Notes under the pieces: model-generated | What the model was told of the DNA's origin: nothing | Databases searched by the model: none | The model's input: the letters and a program-made list of their open reading frames with translations, nothing else | Made by a program: the position numbers and the translations under genes | DNA from: JADCRZ01 sp031399065 | GTDB lineage: Bacteria; Bacteroidota; Bacteroidia; Chitinophagales; Chitinophagaceae | Length of the DNA stretch: 64,000 bases | Assembly: GCA_031399065.1 (NCBI GenBank) | Contig: JANNOM010000048.1 | Span: forward strand, 124,001-188,000 | Reading direction: 5' to 3' | Shown here: positions 7,221 through 15,797 of the stretch, in pieces | Position numbering within the stretch: the stretch's first letter is position 1 | Layout of the letters: each line of letters begins with the position of its first letter

Positions 7221-8171
7221 ATGTCATTGAGTACAGTGGAGAAAACATTCCAGGATAAGATCGACCACGAAATACGCATCGAGCCGCAGGACTGGATGCC
7301 GGAGAAATACCGCCAGACACTGATACGGCAGATCAGTCAGCACGCACATAGCGAAATAGTCGGTATGCTACCGGAAGGCAACTGGATAACCCGGGCACCT
7401 ACGCTTCGTCGTAAAGCAACACTGATAGCTAAAGTGCAGGATGAAGCAGGGCATGGACTTTACCTTTACTCCGCTGCCGAAACGCTGGGCATCAGCCGCG
7501 ATGAAATGATCAGCCAGTTAAACAGCGGCAAAGCAAAATACTCTTCCATCTTTAATTACCCTACTCTTAGCTGGGCAGATATGGGTGCCATCGGCTGGCT
7601 GGTGGACGGGGCGGCAATTATGAATCAGGTACCGCTATGCCGCAATTCCTACGGTCCTTATGCACGCGCCATGGTGCGGGTATGCAAGGAGGAGAGTTTT
7701 CACCAGCGGCAGGGTTTTGAAATACTGCTTGTACTCAGTAAAGGCAGCGAGGAACAAAAGCGTATGTGCCAGGATGCCGTTAACCGTTGGTGGTGGCCAT
7801 CAGTAATGATGTTTGGACCTAACGACGACGCATCACCGCATACCGCGCAGAGTATGCAATGGAAGATCAAACGGTTCTCCAATGACGAACTGCGGCAGAA
7901 ATTCGTGGATATATGTGCGGAACAGGTAAAGATACTGGGTATGACACTGCCCGACCCCGATCTGAAATGGAATGAAACGACCGGGCGGTATGATTTTGGA
8001 GCCATCAACTGGCAGGAGTTCTGGAACGTGGTATCCGGCAACGGACCCTGCAACAAAGAAAGACTGGAAGCCAGGAACAATGCGCATAACGAGGGCGCAT
8101 GGGTAAGAGAAGCAGCAGCCGCTTATGCATCCAAACAACAGCATAAAAAAGTTAATATAAACGCAGCCTGA
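7221..8171 (+). CDS. paaA: 1,2-phenylacetyl-CoA epoxidase catalytic subunit PaaA
   Basis: A protein of 316 residues from the ATG at 7221; an in-frame TTG two codons upstream is a poorer start. This is the di-iron catalytic subunit. The metal-ligand helices are visible as KVQDEAGHGLYLYSAAE (about residues 74-90) and CKEESFHQRQGFEI (about 154-167), both with the ExxH spacing. The active-site region GNWITRAPTLRRKATLIAK is conserved. With PaaC as structural partner it epoxidises the ring of phenylacetyl-CoA. It starts the paaABCDGIY unit; its stop overlaps the paaB start. Confidence 0.95.
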   Translation: MSLSTVEKTFQDKIDHEIRIEPQDWMPEKYRQTLIRQISQHAHSEIVGMLPEGNWITRAPTLRRKATLIAKVQDEAGHGLYLYSAAETLGISRDEMISQLNSGKAKYSSIFNYPTLSWADMGAIGWLVDGAAIMNQVPLCRNSYGPYARAMVRVCKEESFHQRQGFEILLVLSKGSEEQKRMCQDAVNRWWWPSVMMFGPNDDASPHTAQSMQWKIKRFSNDELRQKFVDICAEQVKILGMTLPDPDLKWNETTGRYDFGAINWQEFWNVVSGNGPCNKERLEARNNAHNEGAWVREAAAAYASKQQHKKVNINAA

Positions 8172-8539
8172 TGCAATCAGCTTATATACGCAAATATTAT
8201 TACGGAGATATTCCCGGAGACAGCTCCGCAGGTACGCAGGGCAAACAACCGGAAGGCAGCGGTGAATGGCCTTTGTGGGAAGTATTTATCCGGAGCAGGC
8301 AGGGTTTGGATCATAAACACGTAGGCAGTCTTCATGCGGCCGACGCATCCATGGCAATCGAAAATGCCCGGGACGTATACACCCGCCGGCAGGAAGGCAT
8401 CAGCATCTGGGTAGTGGAATCAAAACAGATACATGCATCCAACCCCGGCGACGCGGAGAGTTTATATGATCCCGCCAATGATAAGATATACCGGCATCCT
8501 ACTTTTTATGATCTGCCGGACGAACTTACGCATATCTGA
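8171..8539 (+). CDS. paaB: Phenylacetyl-CoA epoxidase subunit PaaB
   Basis: A protein of 122 residues whose start overlaps the paaA stop (TGATG). It carries the PaaB core WPLWEVFIRSRQGLDHKHVG, then LHAADASMAIENARDVYTRR and an ISIWVVESKQI strand. The N-terminal extension (IRKYYYGDIPGDSSAGTQGK) is longer than in enterobacterial PaaB. PaaB is non-catalytic and is thought to bridge the AC heterodimers of the multicomponent oxygenase. Confidence 0.93.
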   Translation: MQSAYIRKYYYGDIPGDSSAGTQGKQPEGSGEWPLWEVFIRSRQGLDHKHVGSLHAADASMAIENARDVYTRRQEGISIWVVESKQIHASNPGDAESLYDPANDKIYRHPTFYDLPDELTHI

Positions 8540-8541
8540 CC

Positions 8542-9294
8542 ATGAACAAGGAACACTTAATACAATATGTGCTGCACCTGGCGGACAATGCACTGATACT
8601 GGGACACCGGAACAGCGAGTGGACAGGCCATGGTCCCATCCTGGAGCAGGATATAGCCATCAGCAATATAGCACTCGACCTTGTTGGTCAGGCCAGGAAC
8701 TTTTACCAGTATGCCGCCACACTTAAAGCCGATGGTTCTACCGAAGACACGCTTGCTTATTTAAGGGACGTGCCGGATTATAAAAACTGCCTGCTCACGG
8801 AACTGGATAAGGGAGACTGGGCGGTAACCACCCTGCGCCAGTTTTTCGTAAGTACCAGCCAATTCTATTTGTACGAACAATTAAAAGACAGCAGCGACGA
8901 CACACTGGCATCCATTGCAGGTAAATCTTCAAAAGAAGTAGCCTACCATCTTCGCTGGAGCGGGGAATGGGTTATCCGGCTGGGAGATGGCACGGAGGAA
9001 AGTCACCGCCGTATCGCACATGCGCTTGAATATCTATGGCCATACACCGGCGAACTTACTACACCAGCCCCTTACGAAGAAACCATATCGGGCTATACCG
9101 GAGTGAATATATCTTTGTTAAAACAAAACTGGATTACGCATATACAAAATGTACTTACACTGGCCAGGCTTACCTTGCCTGCCGGCACATGGATGCAAAG
9201 CGGGGGTAAAGAAGGCAGGCATACGGAACACCTGGGATATATACTCGCTGAAATGCAATATCTTCAACGGGCCTATCCGGGTTGTGAATGGTAA
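8542..9294 (+). CDS. paaC: Phenylacetyl-CoA epoxidase structural subunit PaaC
   Basis: A protein of 250 residues, 2 bases after paaB. It shows the ferritin-like PaaC pattern: LADNALILGHRNSEWTGHGP near residue 15, then DIAISNIALDLVGQARNFYQ. The family has lost most metal ligands and acts as scaffold for PaaA. The region WSGEWVIRLGDGTEESHRRI and the C-terminal GRHTEHLGYILAEMQYLQRA match the family. Cotranscribed with the rest of the oxygenase genes. Confidence 0.93.
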   Translation: MNKEHLIQYVLHLADNALILGHRNSEWTGHGPILEQDIAISNIALDLVGQARNFYQYAATLKADGSTEDTLAYLRDVPDYKNCLLTELDKGDWAVTTLRQFFVSTSQFYLYEQLKDSSDDTLASIAGKSSKEVAYHLRWSGEWVIRLGDGTEESHRRIAHALEYLWPYTGELTTPAPYEETISGYTGVNISLLKQNWITHIQNVLTLARLTLPAGTWMQSGGKEGRHTEHLGYILAEMQYLQRAYPGCEW

Positions 9295-9304
9295 TATTTA
9301 AATA

Positions 9305-9811
9305 ATGACAGGAACAGATGCCATAGAAATAGAAAAGATCTGGCACTTACTGGAATCAGTAAGCGACCCCGAACTTCCTGTATTGTCGGTAGTGGATCTT
9401 GGCATTATCCGCAGCGTATCTGCAACGGATGATGATGAAGTAGAAATTGCAATAACGCCCACCTACTCCGGCTGCCCGGCCATTACCCGTATAGAATGGG
9501 ATATCCGGATTAAACTGGCGGAGAACGGGTATAATAAGGTGAAGATAGTATCGAAGTTAAGTCCGGCCTGGACTACCGGCTGGATGACCGAATCGGGAAA
9601 ACAAAAACTGAAAGCATATGGTATAGCACCTCCCAATGCGTTGCAGCAGGTATGCAGTACCGATCTGTTTGCAGCGGACGAAGCCGTGCAGTGCCCCCGT
9701 TGTAATTCATATCGTACACATCTTATCAGCCGTTTCGGTTCCACTGCCTGTAAGGCCTTTTACCGATGCAACGATTGCCTGGAACCGTTCGATTATTTTA
9801 AATGTCATTAA
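9305..9811 (+). CDS. paaD: Phenylacetate oxygenase assembly protein PaaD (MIP18 domain plus zinc ribbon)
   Basis: A protein of 168 residues. The N-terminal MIP18/DUF59 domain (SVSDPELPVLSVVDLGIIRS, then ITPTYSGCPAITRIEWDI) resembles Fe-S cluster assembly factors. The C-terminal zinc ribbon is formed by CPRC (near residue 121) and CNDC (near 154), separated by the conserved SRFGSTACKAFYRC. PaaD is needed for maturation of the epoxidase, probably of the PaaE cluster or the di-iron centre. It overlaps the next gene by 10 bases if the upstream start of paaG is used. Confidence 0.92.
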   Translation: MTGTDAIEIEKIWHLLESVSDPELPVLSVVDLGIIRSVSATDDDEVEIAITPTYSGCPAITRIEWDIRIKLAENGYNKVKIVSKLSPAWTTGWMTESGKQKLKAYGIAPPNALQQVCSTDLFAADEAVQCPRCNSYRTHLISRFGSTACKAFYRCNDCLEPFDYFKCH

Positions 9812-10599
9812 TAAAATCTTTTATGCCATCTATCTTATCAGAAATACGTGAACATGTCGCCATCATTACCCTGAACCGTCCCGAAAAGTTTCATGCGTTC
9901 GACCGGGAGATGACATTGCTGCTGCAAAAAACGCTGGACGATTGCGCGGCCGATCAGGAAGTGAGGGCCATCTATCTGACGGGTAGCGGCAAGGCGTTTT
10001 CTTCCGGCCAGGACCTGGCAGAAGTGGCCGGTGAAAACGCTCCGGGGTTCGAAAAGATCGTTTCCGAACATTATAATCCCATCATAACCCGTATCCGGCA
10101 TATAGAAAAGCCCGTGCTATGTGCCGTGAACGGTATAGCAGCCGGTGCCGCGGCCAATATCGCCCTGTGCTGCGATGTAGTGGTAGCAGCCGCTTCGGCA
10201 AGTTTTATACAGGCTTTTTCCAAAATAGGATTGATACCCGATAGTGGCGGCACCTATACGCTTCCCCGACTGGTAGGTTTTCAGAAAGCTTCCGCTCTGA
10301 TGATGCTGGCCGAAAAGATCAGTGCCGATGAAGCGGAAAAGCTGGGCATGATCTATAAAGTATTTCCTGATGACCAGTTTGCCGAAGCGTCCATGAACAT
10401 GGCGCTTACCCTTGCCCGGATGCCAACGCGGGCACTGGCACTTACCAAGCAGGCACTCAACGCATCATTCGGCAATACGCTGGAGCAGCAACTGGATGTG
10501 GAAGACAAACTACAGTTCAACGCAGGCAATACCTACGACTACAAAGAAGGCGTACAGGCATTCCTTCAAAAAAGGATGCCGGTGTTCAAAGGAGAATAA
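9802..10599 (+). CDS. paaG: Enoyl-CoA hydratase/isomerase PaaG-like
   Basis: A crotonase-superfamily protein of 265 residues from the ATG at 9802; a second ATG at 9823 (MPSILSE) would avoid the paaD overlap and is also reasonable. The oxyanion-hole segments are SSGQDLAEVAG and CAVNGIAAGAAANIALCCD. The catalytic acidic residue lies in KIGLIPDSGGTYTLPRLVG. The C-terminal KEGVQAFLQKRMPVFKG is typical of the family. By position it should isomerise ring-1,2-epoxyphenylacetyl-CoA to the oxepin. The choice of PaaG over PaaF relies on cluster order and the second hydratase at 29.9 kb. Confidence 0.85.
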   Translation: MSLIKSFMPSILSEIREHVAIITLNRPEKFHAFDREMTLLLQKTLDDCAADQEVRAIYLTGSGKAFSSGQDLAEVAGENAPGFEKIVSEHYNPIITRIRHIEKPVLCAVNGIAAGAAANIALCCDVVVAAASASFIQAFSKIGLIPDSGGTYTLPRLVGFQKASALMMLAEKISADEAEKLGMIYKVFPDDQFAEASMNMALTLARMPTRALALTKQALNASFGNTLEQQLDVEDKLQFNAGNTYDYKEGVQAFLQKRMPVFKGE

Positions 10600-11061
10600 A
10601 TGAAGACAATACAAAATACAATGAGTAAAACCAACAAGACCTCCGAAGAAGACCTGCTCGCAAAAAAAGTGGTGGACAAAATGATCCGTGACGACCGGTT
10701 CAGCCAGTGGCTGGGTATTGAAGTACTCGATATCAGGGAAGGTTACAGTAAAATAAAAATGACCGTAAGAGAGGAAATGATCAACGGGTTTGGCATCGTG
10801 CATGGGGGTATCGCTTTTTCATTGGGCGACAGTGCCTTTGCCTTTGCTTCCAATAACCGCAACAACCTATCGGTCGCTATGGACACTTCCATCAATTTTA
10901 CCAAAGCCGTGCATGTTGGATATGAGTTGACGGCGGAAGCAAAAGAAGTGCATAACGGTCGCAGCACCGGCCTTTACCAGATCACCATCACTAACCAGAT
11001 GGGTGAAGAAGTGGCTTTTTTTAAAGGCACCTGTTTCCGGACGGCAAAAAAACTGGTATGA
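10600..11061 (+). CDS. paaI: Hydroxyphenylacetyl-CoA thioesterase PaaI
   Basis: A hotdog-fold protein of 153 residues, starting at the base after the paaG stop; an in-frame ATG at 10621 is an alternative. The family pattern is GIEVLDIREGYSKIKMTV, then FGIVHGGIAFSLGDSAFAFA with the conserved HGG and catalytic acid, and MDTSINFTKAVHVG. PaaI hydrolyses dead-end acyl-CoA products such as ring-hydroxylated phenylacetyl-CoA, releasing CoA when the pathway stalls. The stop overlaps the paaY start by 4 bases. Confidence 0.92.
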   Translation: MKTIQNTMSKTNKTSEEDLLAKKVVDKMIRDDRFSQWLGIEVLDIREGYSKIKMTVREEMINGFGIVHGGIAFSLGDSAFAFASNNRNNLSVAMDTSINFTKAVHVGYELTAEAKEVHNGRSTGLYQITITNQMGEEVAFFKGTCFRTAKKLV

Positions 11062-11660
11062 TATATTCGTTCAATGGGTTTACACCCGTAGTACACATCT
11101 CATCTTTCGTGCACCCACAGGCCTCCGTTACCGGCAACGTGATCATCGGTAAAAATGTTTATGTTGGTCCGGGAGCAGCCATCCGCGGCGATTGGGGACA
11201 GATTATAATTGAGGACGGCTGCAATGTACAGGAGAACTGCACCATCCACATGTTTCCCGGCGTTACCGTGCTGCTGAAAGAAGGAGCGCATACCGGTCAT
11301 GGTGCCATCATTCACGGTGCCACCATCGGCCGCAATGTATTGATAGGTATGAACGCCGTAATAATGGACGATGCGGAAATAGGGGATGAATGCATCATAG
11401 GCGCCCTCGCATTCATTAAAGCCGGTGAAAAGATACCGGCCAGAAGTATCGTAGCGGGCAACCCTTCCCGGATCATAAAACAGGTAAGCGATGAAATGCT
11501 GGCCTGGAAAACGGAAGGCACCCAGCTTTATCAATCCCTTCCTGCGACCATGCAGAACAACTGGGCGGCCTGCGAGCCCCTCCGCGAAACAGAACCGCAC
11601 CGGCCTGTACAACCCGCTGTTTACAAAAAGTGGGAGGGCACCAAAGAAAACCCCGGGTAG
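11058..11660 (+). CDS. paaY: Hexapeptide-repeat protein PaaY (gamma-carbonic-anhydrase fold)
   Basis: A protein of 200 residues with left-handed beta-helix hexapeptide repeats throughout (SVTGNVIIGKNVYVGPGAAI, VQENCTIHMFPGV, HTGHGAIIHGATIGRNVLIG). Three metal-binding histidines of the gamma-CA family are evident in TIHMF, HTGHG and IHGA. PaaY proteins act as thioesterases on pathway intermediates in the organisms where they were studied. The C-terminal 45 residues (YQSLPATMQNNWAACEPL onward) are the usual PaaY extension. Last gene of the paaABCDGIY unit; no hairpin terminator is obvious after it. Confidence 0.9.
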   Translation: MIYSFNGFTPVVHISSFVHPQASVTGNVIIGKNVYVGPGAAIRGDWGQIIIEDGCNVQENCTIHMFPGVTVLLKEGAHTGHGAIIHGATIGRNVLIGMNAVIMDDAEIGDECIIGALAFIKAGEKIPARSIVAGNPSRIIKQVSDEMLAWKTEGTQLYQSLPATMQNNWAACEPLRETEPHRPVQPAVYKKWEGTKENPG

Positions 11661-11745
11661 CCTTGAAGCGATAGAATACCGGCCCGCGCATCACCCGTGC
11701 GAAAGCACCCGCCTTCGTCCCGGCGGTAACACAAGCCACTTAGCC

Positions 11746-11753
11746 TATATTTG
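11746..11753 (+). promoter_or_regulatory. -7 element of the obgE promoter
   Basis: TATATTTG is an exact TAnnTTTG match, 18 bases before the TTG start of obgE. It suggests obgE has its own promoter independent of the paa cluster. Confidence 0.6.
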
Positions 11754-11771
11754 CACTCATAAATTTTATTA

Positions 11772-12776
11772 TTGGAAAAGTCAAATTTCGTAGACCAGAT
11801 AAGGATCTTCTGCCACAGCGGCCATGGAGGCGCAGGCATCAAACATTTTTTGCGGAACAAGCTCACCGCTTACGGAGGCCCCGACGGAGGCGATGGGGGA
11901 CGCGGCGGTCATATCATACTCAAAGGCAACAGTCAGCTCTGGACCCTACTGCACCTCCGCTATTTCAAGAACGTGCTGGCAGACGATGGTGGAAAGGGTG
12001 ACAAGAACAATATGACCGGAGCCGATGGCAAAGACATCATCATAGAAGTACCGCTTGGCACGGTGGCAAGAGACGAGGAAACAGGCGTCCAGGAAGCGGA
12101 AATACTGGAAGACGGACAGGAAGTGATCTGGGTGCGGGGTGGCCGCGGCGGCCTGGGCAACCAGCACTTCGCTACGCCTACCAACCAGGCACCGGAGCAC
12201 TCGCAGCCCGGGGAACCGGGGGTGGAAGGCTACAAGGTGCTCGAACTGAAAGTACTCGCCGATGTTGGACTGGTGGGCTTTCCCAATGCGGGCAAGTCGA
12301 CCCTTTTATCCGTTATCACCGCTGCCAAACCCAAAATAGCCGATTATGCTTTTACCACTCTGGCACCTAATCTCGGCATGGTGGAATACCGTGATGGTAA
12401 AAGCTTTTGCATCGCCGATCTTCCGGGCATTATAGAAGGCGCGGCGGAAGGCAAGGGACTGGGGCATCGCTTCCTGAGGCATATCGAACGCAACTCTGCG
12501 CTCCTGTTCCTGGTACCTGCCGACAGCAACGACCACCGCAAGGAGTTCGACATACTGCTCAACGAACTGAAGGAGTACAGCGAAGAAATGCTTCAAAAGG
12601 ATTTTGTAATTGCCGTAAGTAAAAGCGATATGCTGGACGATGAACTGAAAGCCGCCATCTCCGCCGAATTGCCGCAGCATATCCCACATGTATTCATCTC
12701 TTCCATGGCACAGCAGGGACTGATGGAATTAAAAGATCTGCTCTGGAAAGTGTTAAATGAAACCCCCGATAAATAA
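11772..12776 (+). CDS. obgE: Ribosome-assembly GTPase ObgE/CgtA
   Basis: A protein of 334 residues. The glycine-rich Obg fold fills residues about 1-158 (SGHGGAGIKHFLRN, GGPDGGDGGRGGHIILKG, VRGGRGGLGNQHF). The GTPase domain has G1 GFPNAGKSTLLS, G3 DLPGIIEGA and G4 SKSD. It binds the 50S subunit during assembly. The start is TTG at 11772: no ATG lies near the conserved N-terminus (EKSNFVDQIRIFCHSG), and the promoter element at 11746-11753 supports it. The S46 peptidase gene follows after 10 bases and may be cotranscribed. Confidence 0.94.
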   Translation: MEKSNFVDQIRIFCHSGHGGAGIKHFLRNKLTAYGGPDGGDGGRGGHIILKGNSQLWTLLHLRYFKNVLADDGGKGDKNNMTGADGKDIIIEVPLGTVARDEETGVQEAEILEDGQEVIWVRGGRGGLGNQHFATPTNQAPEHSQPGEPGVEGYKVLELKVLADVGLVGFPNAGKSTLLSVITAAKPKIADYAFTTLAPNLGMVEYRDGKSFCIADLPGIIEGAAEGKGLGHRFLRHIERNSALLFLVPADSNDHRKEFDILLNELKEYSEEMLQKDFVIAVSKSDMLDDELKAAISAELPQHIPHVFISSMAQQGLMELKDLLWKVLNETPDK

Positions 12777-12786
12777 AAATACAAGT

Positions 12787-14949
12787 ATGAAAAAATGTCT
12801 TTTTGCCATTGTACTTTTCTTTACCATGTTCAGAACCTATGCCGACGAAGGCATGTGGCTGCCGATGCTGCTGGGGCAGCAGGTATATAATGATATGGTA
12901 AAAAAAGGACTTAAACTCACCAAAGAACAGCTTTACAGCATCAACAAAGCCTCCATCAAAGATGCCATCGTTATATTCGGCGGCGGATGCACGGGCGAAA
13001 TAGTAAGTGCCGAAGGCCTTATATTTACCAATCATCACTGTGGCTATAACGCTATTACAGCAGCCAGTTCTATAGAGAAGAATTACCTGAGAGACGGGTT
13101 CTATGCCAAAAGCAAAACGGAAGAAATACCCTCCCAGGAACTTAGCGTTCAGTTCCTGCTTCGCATTGAAGATGTAACGAAACGGGTAGACTCCGCATTG
13201 AGCGGTCTATCTGGAGCCGACCGCGCTAAAAAACAAAGCGAAGTACTGGCCGTCCTGAATGCACAATACTCCGATCCCGCGCAGAGCCAGGAAGCGTTGG
13301 TAAGCCCCTTCTTCAAAGGCAACCAGTTCCTCCTGTTTGTATATCAGCGTTATAAGGACGTTCGCCTGGTAGGCACGCCCCCGGAAAGCGTAGGCAAGTT
13401 TGGCGGTGATACCGACAACTGGGAATGGCCCCGGCATACAGGCGATTTCTCCGTGTTCAGGGTGTATGCCAAAGACGACCAGCCGGCTGATTACAACGCA
13501 GCCAATAAACCGCTGAAACCAAAATACTTTTTGCCTGTATCCATCAAGGGATTAAAAGATGGAGACTATGCGATGACATACGGTTATCCCGGCGGCACCA
13601 ACCGTTACGAGTCGTCTTACGGCATCAAACTGGCTACCGAAATCAGCAATCCCGCCCTTGTCAACCTGCGCGACATACGCCTTAAATTCATGTTCGAACA
13701 AATGAAAAAAGATCCCGTGGTAAAACTGCAACTGGCACCATCTTATGCGGGCATCGCCAATTATTGGAAATTCTACGACGGGGAAACCAAACAATTGCTG
13801 AAGCAGCATATTTACGAAAAGAAACAAAAGGACGAAGCCGCTTTCCAGGCATGGGCAAAGGGTAAGCCGGAGTTCGAGAATATATTTACCGAATGGGGCA
13901 AAGCGTATGATGCCTGGCGGCCCTATGCCAAACACCGGCAGTACCTTAACGAAGGCATACTCGGTTCCCCGATGGCCGCATTTGCTGCCTCGCTGGCACA
14001 GGTGGAAAGAGCACTTACCATGACGGGCGTGAAGGACGCAGACATTAAAAAAGCGGTGGAAGAGGCCAGCACCAAAAGAAAAGCCTTTCTGCAGGCGGAG
14101 AATAAAGTATCCGACCAGCGCATACTGGCAGCAACGGCCATGCTGTTTTACACAGACATCGCTAAAACCCAGCACCCTATCGGCTTTTATGAGAACCTGA
14201 AAGGAACTTATGGCGACCTGAAAGACGAAGCCACCTACAAAAAATGGGCAGCCGATATTTTTAATAATACCATGCTTTTTGATGACGCCCGCTGGAATGC
14301 CTTCGTTAAAATACCCAATGCAGAGACGCTGCAAAAGGACCCCGCTTATAGTTATGCGAATGCATTCTTAAAAAACTATACCGGCAAGTACCTTCCCCAA
14401 TTCCAGGCCTTTACGGTAAGCAACAACGATTACGGGCGGCTATACCTCAAAGGAGTAATGCAGATGAACCCCGGCAAAATAATGTACCCCGATGCCAACT
14501 TCAGTATGCGGGTAAGCTTTGGCAATGTAAAAAGTTACCAGCCACGGGACGCAGTAAAATATGATTATGTATGCACCCTGAAAGGAGTAATGGACAAATA
14601 TATACCGGGCGATTATGAATTCGATCTGCCGCAGAAGCTGGTAGAACTGGCCACCAAAAAGGATTTTGGCCAGTACATAGATAAACAGCGCAACGACCTG
14701 GTAATTTGTTTTATCACTACGAACGATATTACCGGCGGCAATTCAGGTTCTCCTGTTATCAACGCCACCGGGGAACTGATCGGTCTTGCTTTCGATGGCA
14801 ACTACGAAGCACTCAGTCATAAGCTAACCTTCGACAAAGACCTGAACCGTACTATCTGTGTCGATATCCGTTATATACTATGGTGCATCGACAAGCTGGG
14901 CGGTGCGGGCAATATTATCCAAGAGCTAAAGCTGGTAAAGCAGCCCTAA
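12787..14949 (+). CDS. Secreted S46 dipeptidyl-peptidase, DPP7-type
   Basis: A protein of 720 residues from the ATG at 12787 (an upstream in-frame ATG would precede the signal peptide MKKCLFAIVLFFTMFRTYA). S46 is a chymotrypsin-fold family of periplasmic exopeptidases that release dipeptides. The catalytic triad is seen as His84 in TNHHCGYN, the aspartate region GGDTDNWEWPRHTGDFS (about 206-222) and Ser653 in GGNSGSP. The residue that fixes S1 specificity, 18 after the serine, is glycine (AFDGNYEA). In the characterised Porphyromonas enzymes Gly here goes with DPP7 (hydrophobic P1) and Arg with DPP11 (Asp/Glu P1). So hydrophobic P1 preference is predicted. Confidence 0.92.
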   Translation: MKKCLFAIVLFFTMFRTYADEGMWLPMLLGQQVYNDMVKKGLKLTKEQLYSINKASIKDAIVIFGGGCTGEIVSAEGLIFTNHHCGYNAITAASSIEKNYLRDGFYAKSKTEEIPSQELSVQFLLRIEDVTKRVDSALSGLSGADRAKKQSEVLAVLNAQYSDPAQSQEALVSPFFKGNQFLLFVYQRYKDVRLVGTPPESVGKFGGDTDNWEWPRHTGDFSVFRVYAKDDQPADYNAANKPLKPKYFLPVSIKGLKDGDYAMTYGYPGGTNRYESSYGIKLATEISNPALVNLRDIRLKFMFEQMKKDPVVKLQLAPSYAGIANYWKFYDGETKQLLKQHIYEKKQKDEAAFQAWAKGKPEFENIFTEWGKAYDAWRPYAKHRQYLNEGILGSPMAAFAASLAQVERALTMTGVKDADIKKAVEEASTKRKAFLQAENKVSDQRILAATAMLFYTDIAKTQHPIGFYENLKGTYGDLKDEATYKKWAADIFNNTMLFDDARWNAFVKIPNAETLQKDPAYSYANAFLKNYTGKYLPQFQAFTVSNNDYGRLYLKGVMQMNPGKIMYPDANFSMRVSFGNVKSYQPRDAVKYDYVCTLKGVMDKYIPGDYEFDLPQKLVELATKKDFGQYIDKQRNDLVICFITTNDITGGNSGSPVINATGELIGLAFDGNYEALSHKLTFDKDLNRTICVDIRYILWCIDKLGGAGNIIQELKLVKQP

Positions 14950-14964
14950 CTTACATAGACACAC

Positions 14965-15016
14965 ATCATAAAAAGAAAGATCTGTAGTATAAGCTATGGA
15001 TCTTTTTTTTTATGAT
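14965..15016 (+). terminator. Terminator after the S46 peptidase gene
   Basis: ATCATAAAAAGAAAGATC (14965-14982) and GATCTTTTTTTTTATGAT (14999-15016) are nearly perfect inverted arms around a 16-base loop. The eight-to-nine T run is part of the right arm. Confidence 0.7.
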
Positions 15017-15279
15017 ATGCCCGGGTTATCTAAACGTTACGCTTACACGTATTAATGATAAATATTCCGCGCTATTAAAATAAAATGTACATTTGTATCG
15101 TTAGCATCAAAGGGATTACATTCCCGCTTTATTCGAATTAAGCCTCAGCGAACGCTTCCATCTTCTTTTAACGGTTTCCCACTTGCCCTTGCCACGGTTG
15201 ATTGTCTGATTTTCAGTTGCTTCCATTTGAGCGTTGCTTCCATGTTTAACACTCATTGTTCATTTAAAAACTTGAAATC
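15017..15279 (+). promoter_or_regulatory. Long 5' leader of the small exported protein gene
   Basis: The stretch has no gene. A consensus -7 element TACATTTG lies at 15089-15096, about 185 bases before the next start codon, which implies an unusually long untranslated leader. The leader carries GCTTCCAT three times (near 15153, 15219 and 15235); the last two are part of an 11-base GTTGCTTCCAT repeat. No known riboswitch was recognised. Confidence 0.4.
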
Positions 15280-15702
15280 ATGAAAATGCAATCATTCAAA
15301 ATCGCCACGCAAAAAGCAGTAACCACGTTTATGCTGGTTGCCGTTACCTTCCTAAGTGTACAGGCAGCCTCCCCGAACGGGCCGCTGCCAAAGGATTCCA
15401 CCGGCAAAGACGTAAGCGTCCAGTGTCTTGGATTGAAAGACAATATGTTCCTTTTTAAAGTAAAATATAATAACGATAAGGGCACCCGGTTCAATGTATC
15501 CGTGAGGGATAAAGAAGGCTATGTTATTTTCCAGGACACTTATTCCGACAAGAGTTTCGATAAGCTCTTTAAGATCAACCAGAACGAATCAGGCCCCCTT
15601 ACTTTCGAGATCAGGAACCTGAAAGATAATACCGTGAACACCTTTGCCGTAAGCACTACCAGGCGTTTACAGGAAGAACTGATGATCAGTAAAGTCAACT
15701 AA
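15280..15702 (+). CDS. Small exported protein of unknown function
   Basis: A protein of 140 residues. Residues 1-29 form a signal peptide (TTFMLVAVTFLSVQA, cleavage near QAASP). The mature part is a compact, probably all-beta domain of about 105 residues (VQCLGLKDNMFLFKVKYN, FNVSVRDKEGYVIFQDTYSD, LTFEIRNLKDNTVNTFAVST). This could be an immunoglobulin-like or C2-like sandwich, but no family was recognised with confidence. It is a single-gene unit with its own promoter, long leader and a terminator behind it. Confidence 0.75.
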   Translation: MKMQSFKIATQKAVTTFMLVAVTFLSVQAASPNGPLPKDSTGKDVSVQCLGLKDNMFLFKVKYNNDKGTRFNVSVRDKEGYVIFQDTYSDKSFDKLFKINQNESGPLTFEIRNLKDNTVNTFAVSTTRRLQEELMISKVN

Positions 15703-15728
15703 CTGCTACCGGAAGGTAAATAATATGT

Positions 15729-15759
15729 AAAGTGGCGGGCTTACCGGCCTGCCGCTTTA
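15729..15759 (+). terminator. Terminator after the small exported protein gene
   Basis: AAAGTGGCGGGC, loop TTACCG and GCCTGCCGCTTT form a 12-bp stem with two G-T pairs. The tail is T/A-rich (TATTATCATT) rather than a clean T run. Confidence 0.65.
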
Positions 15760-15785
15760 TTATCATTAAATCGTCCTACAGTCCG

Positions 15786-15793
15786 TAATTTTG
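15786..15793 (+). promoter_or_regulatory. -7 element of the mnmD promoter
   Basis: TAATTTTG is an exact TAnnTTTG match ending 4 bases before the mnmD start codon, which predicts a very short or absent leader. Confidence 0.5.
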
Positions 15794-15797
15794 CTTC

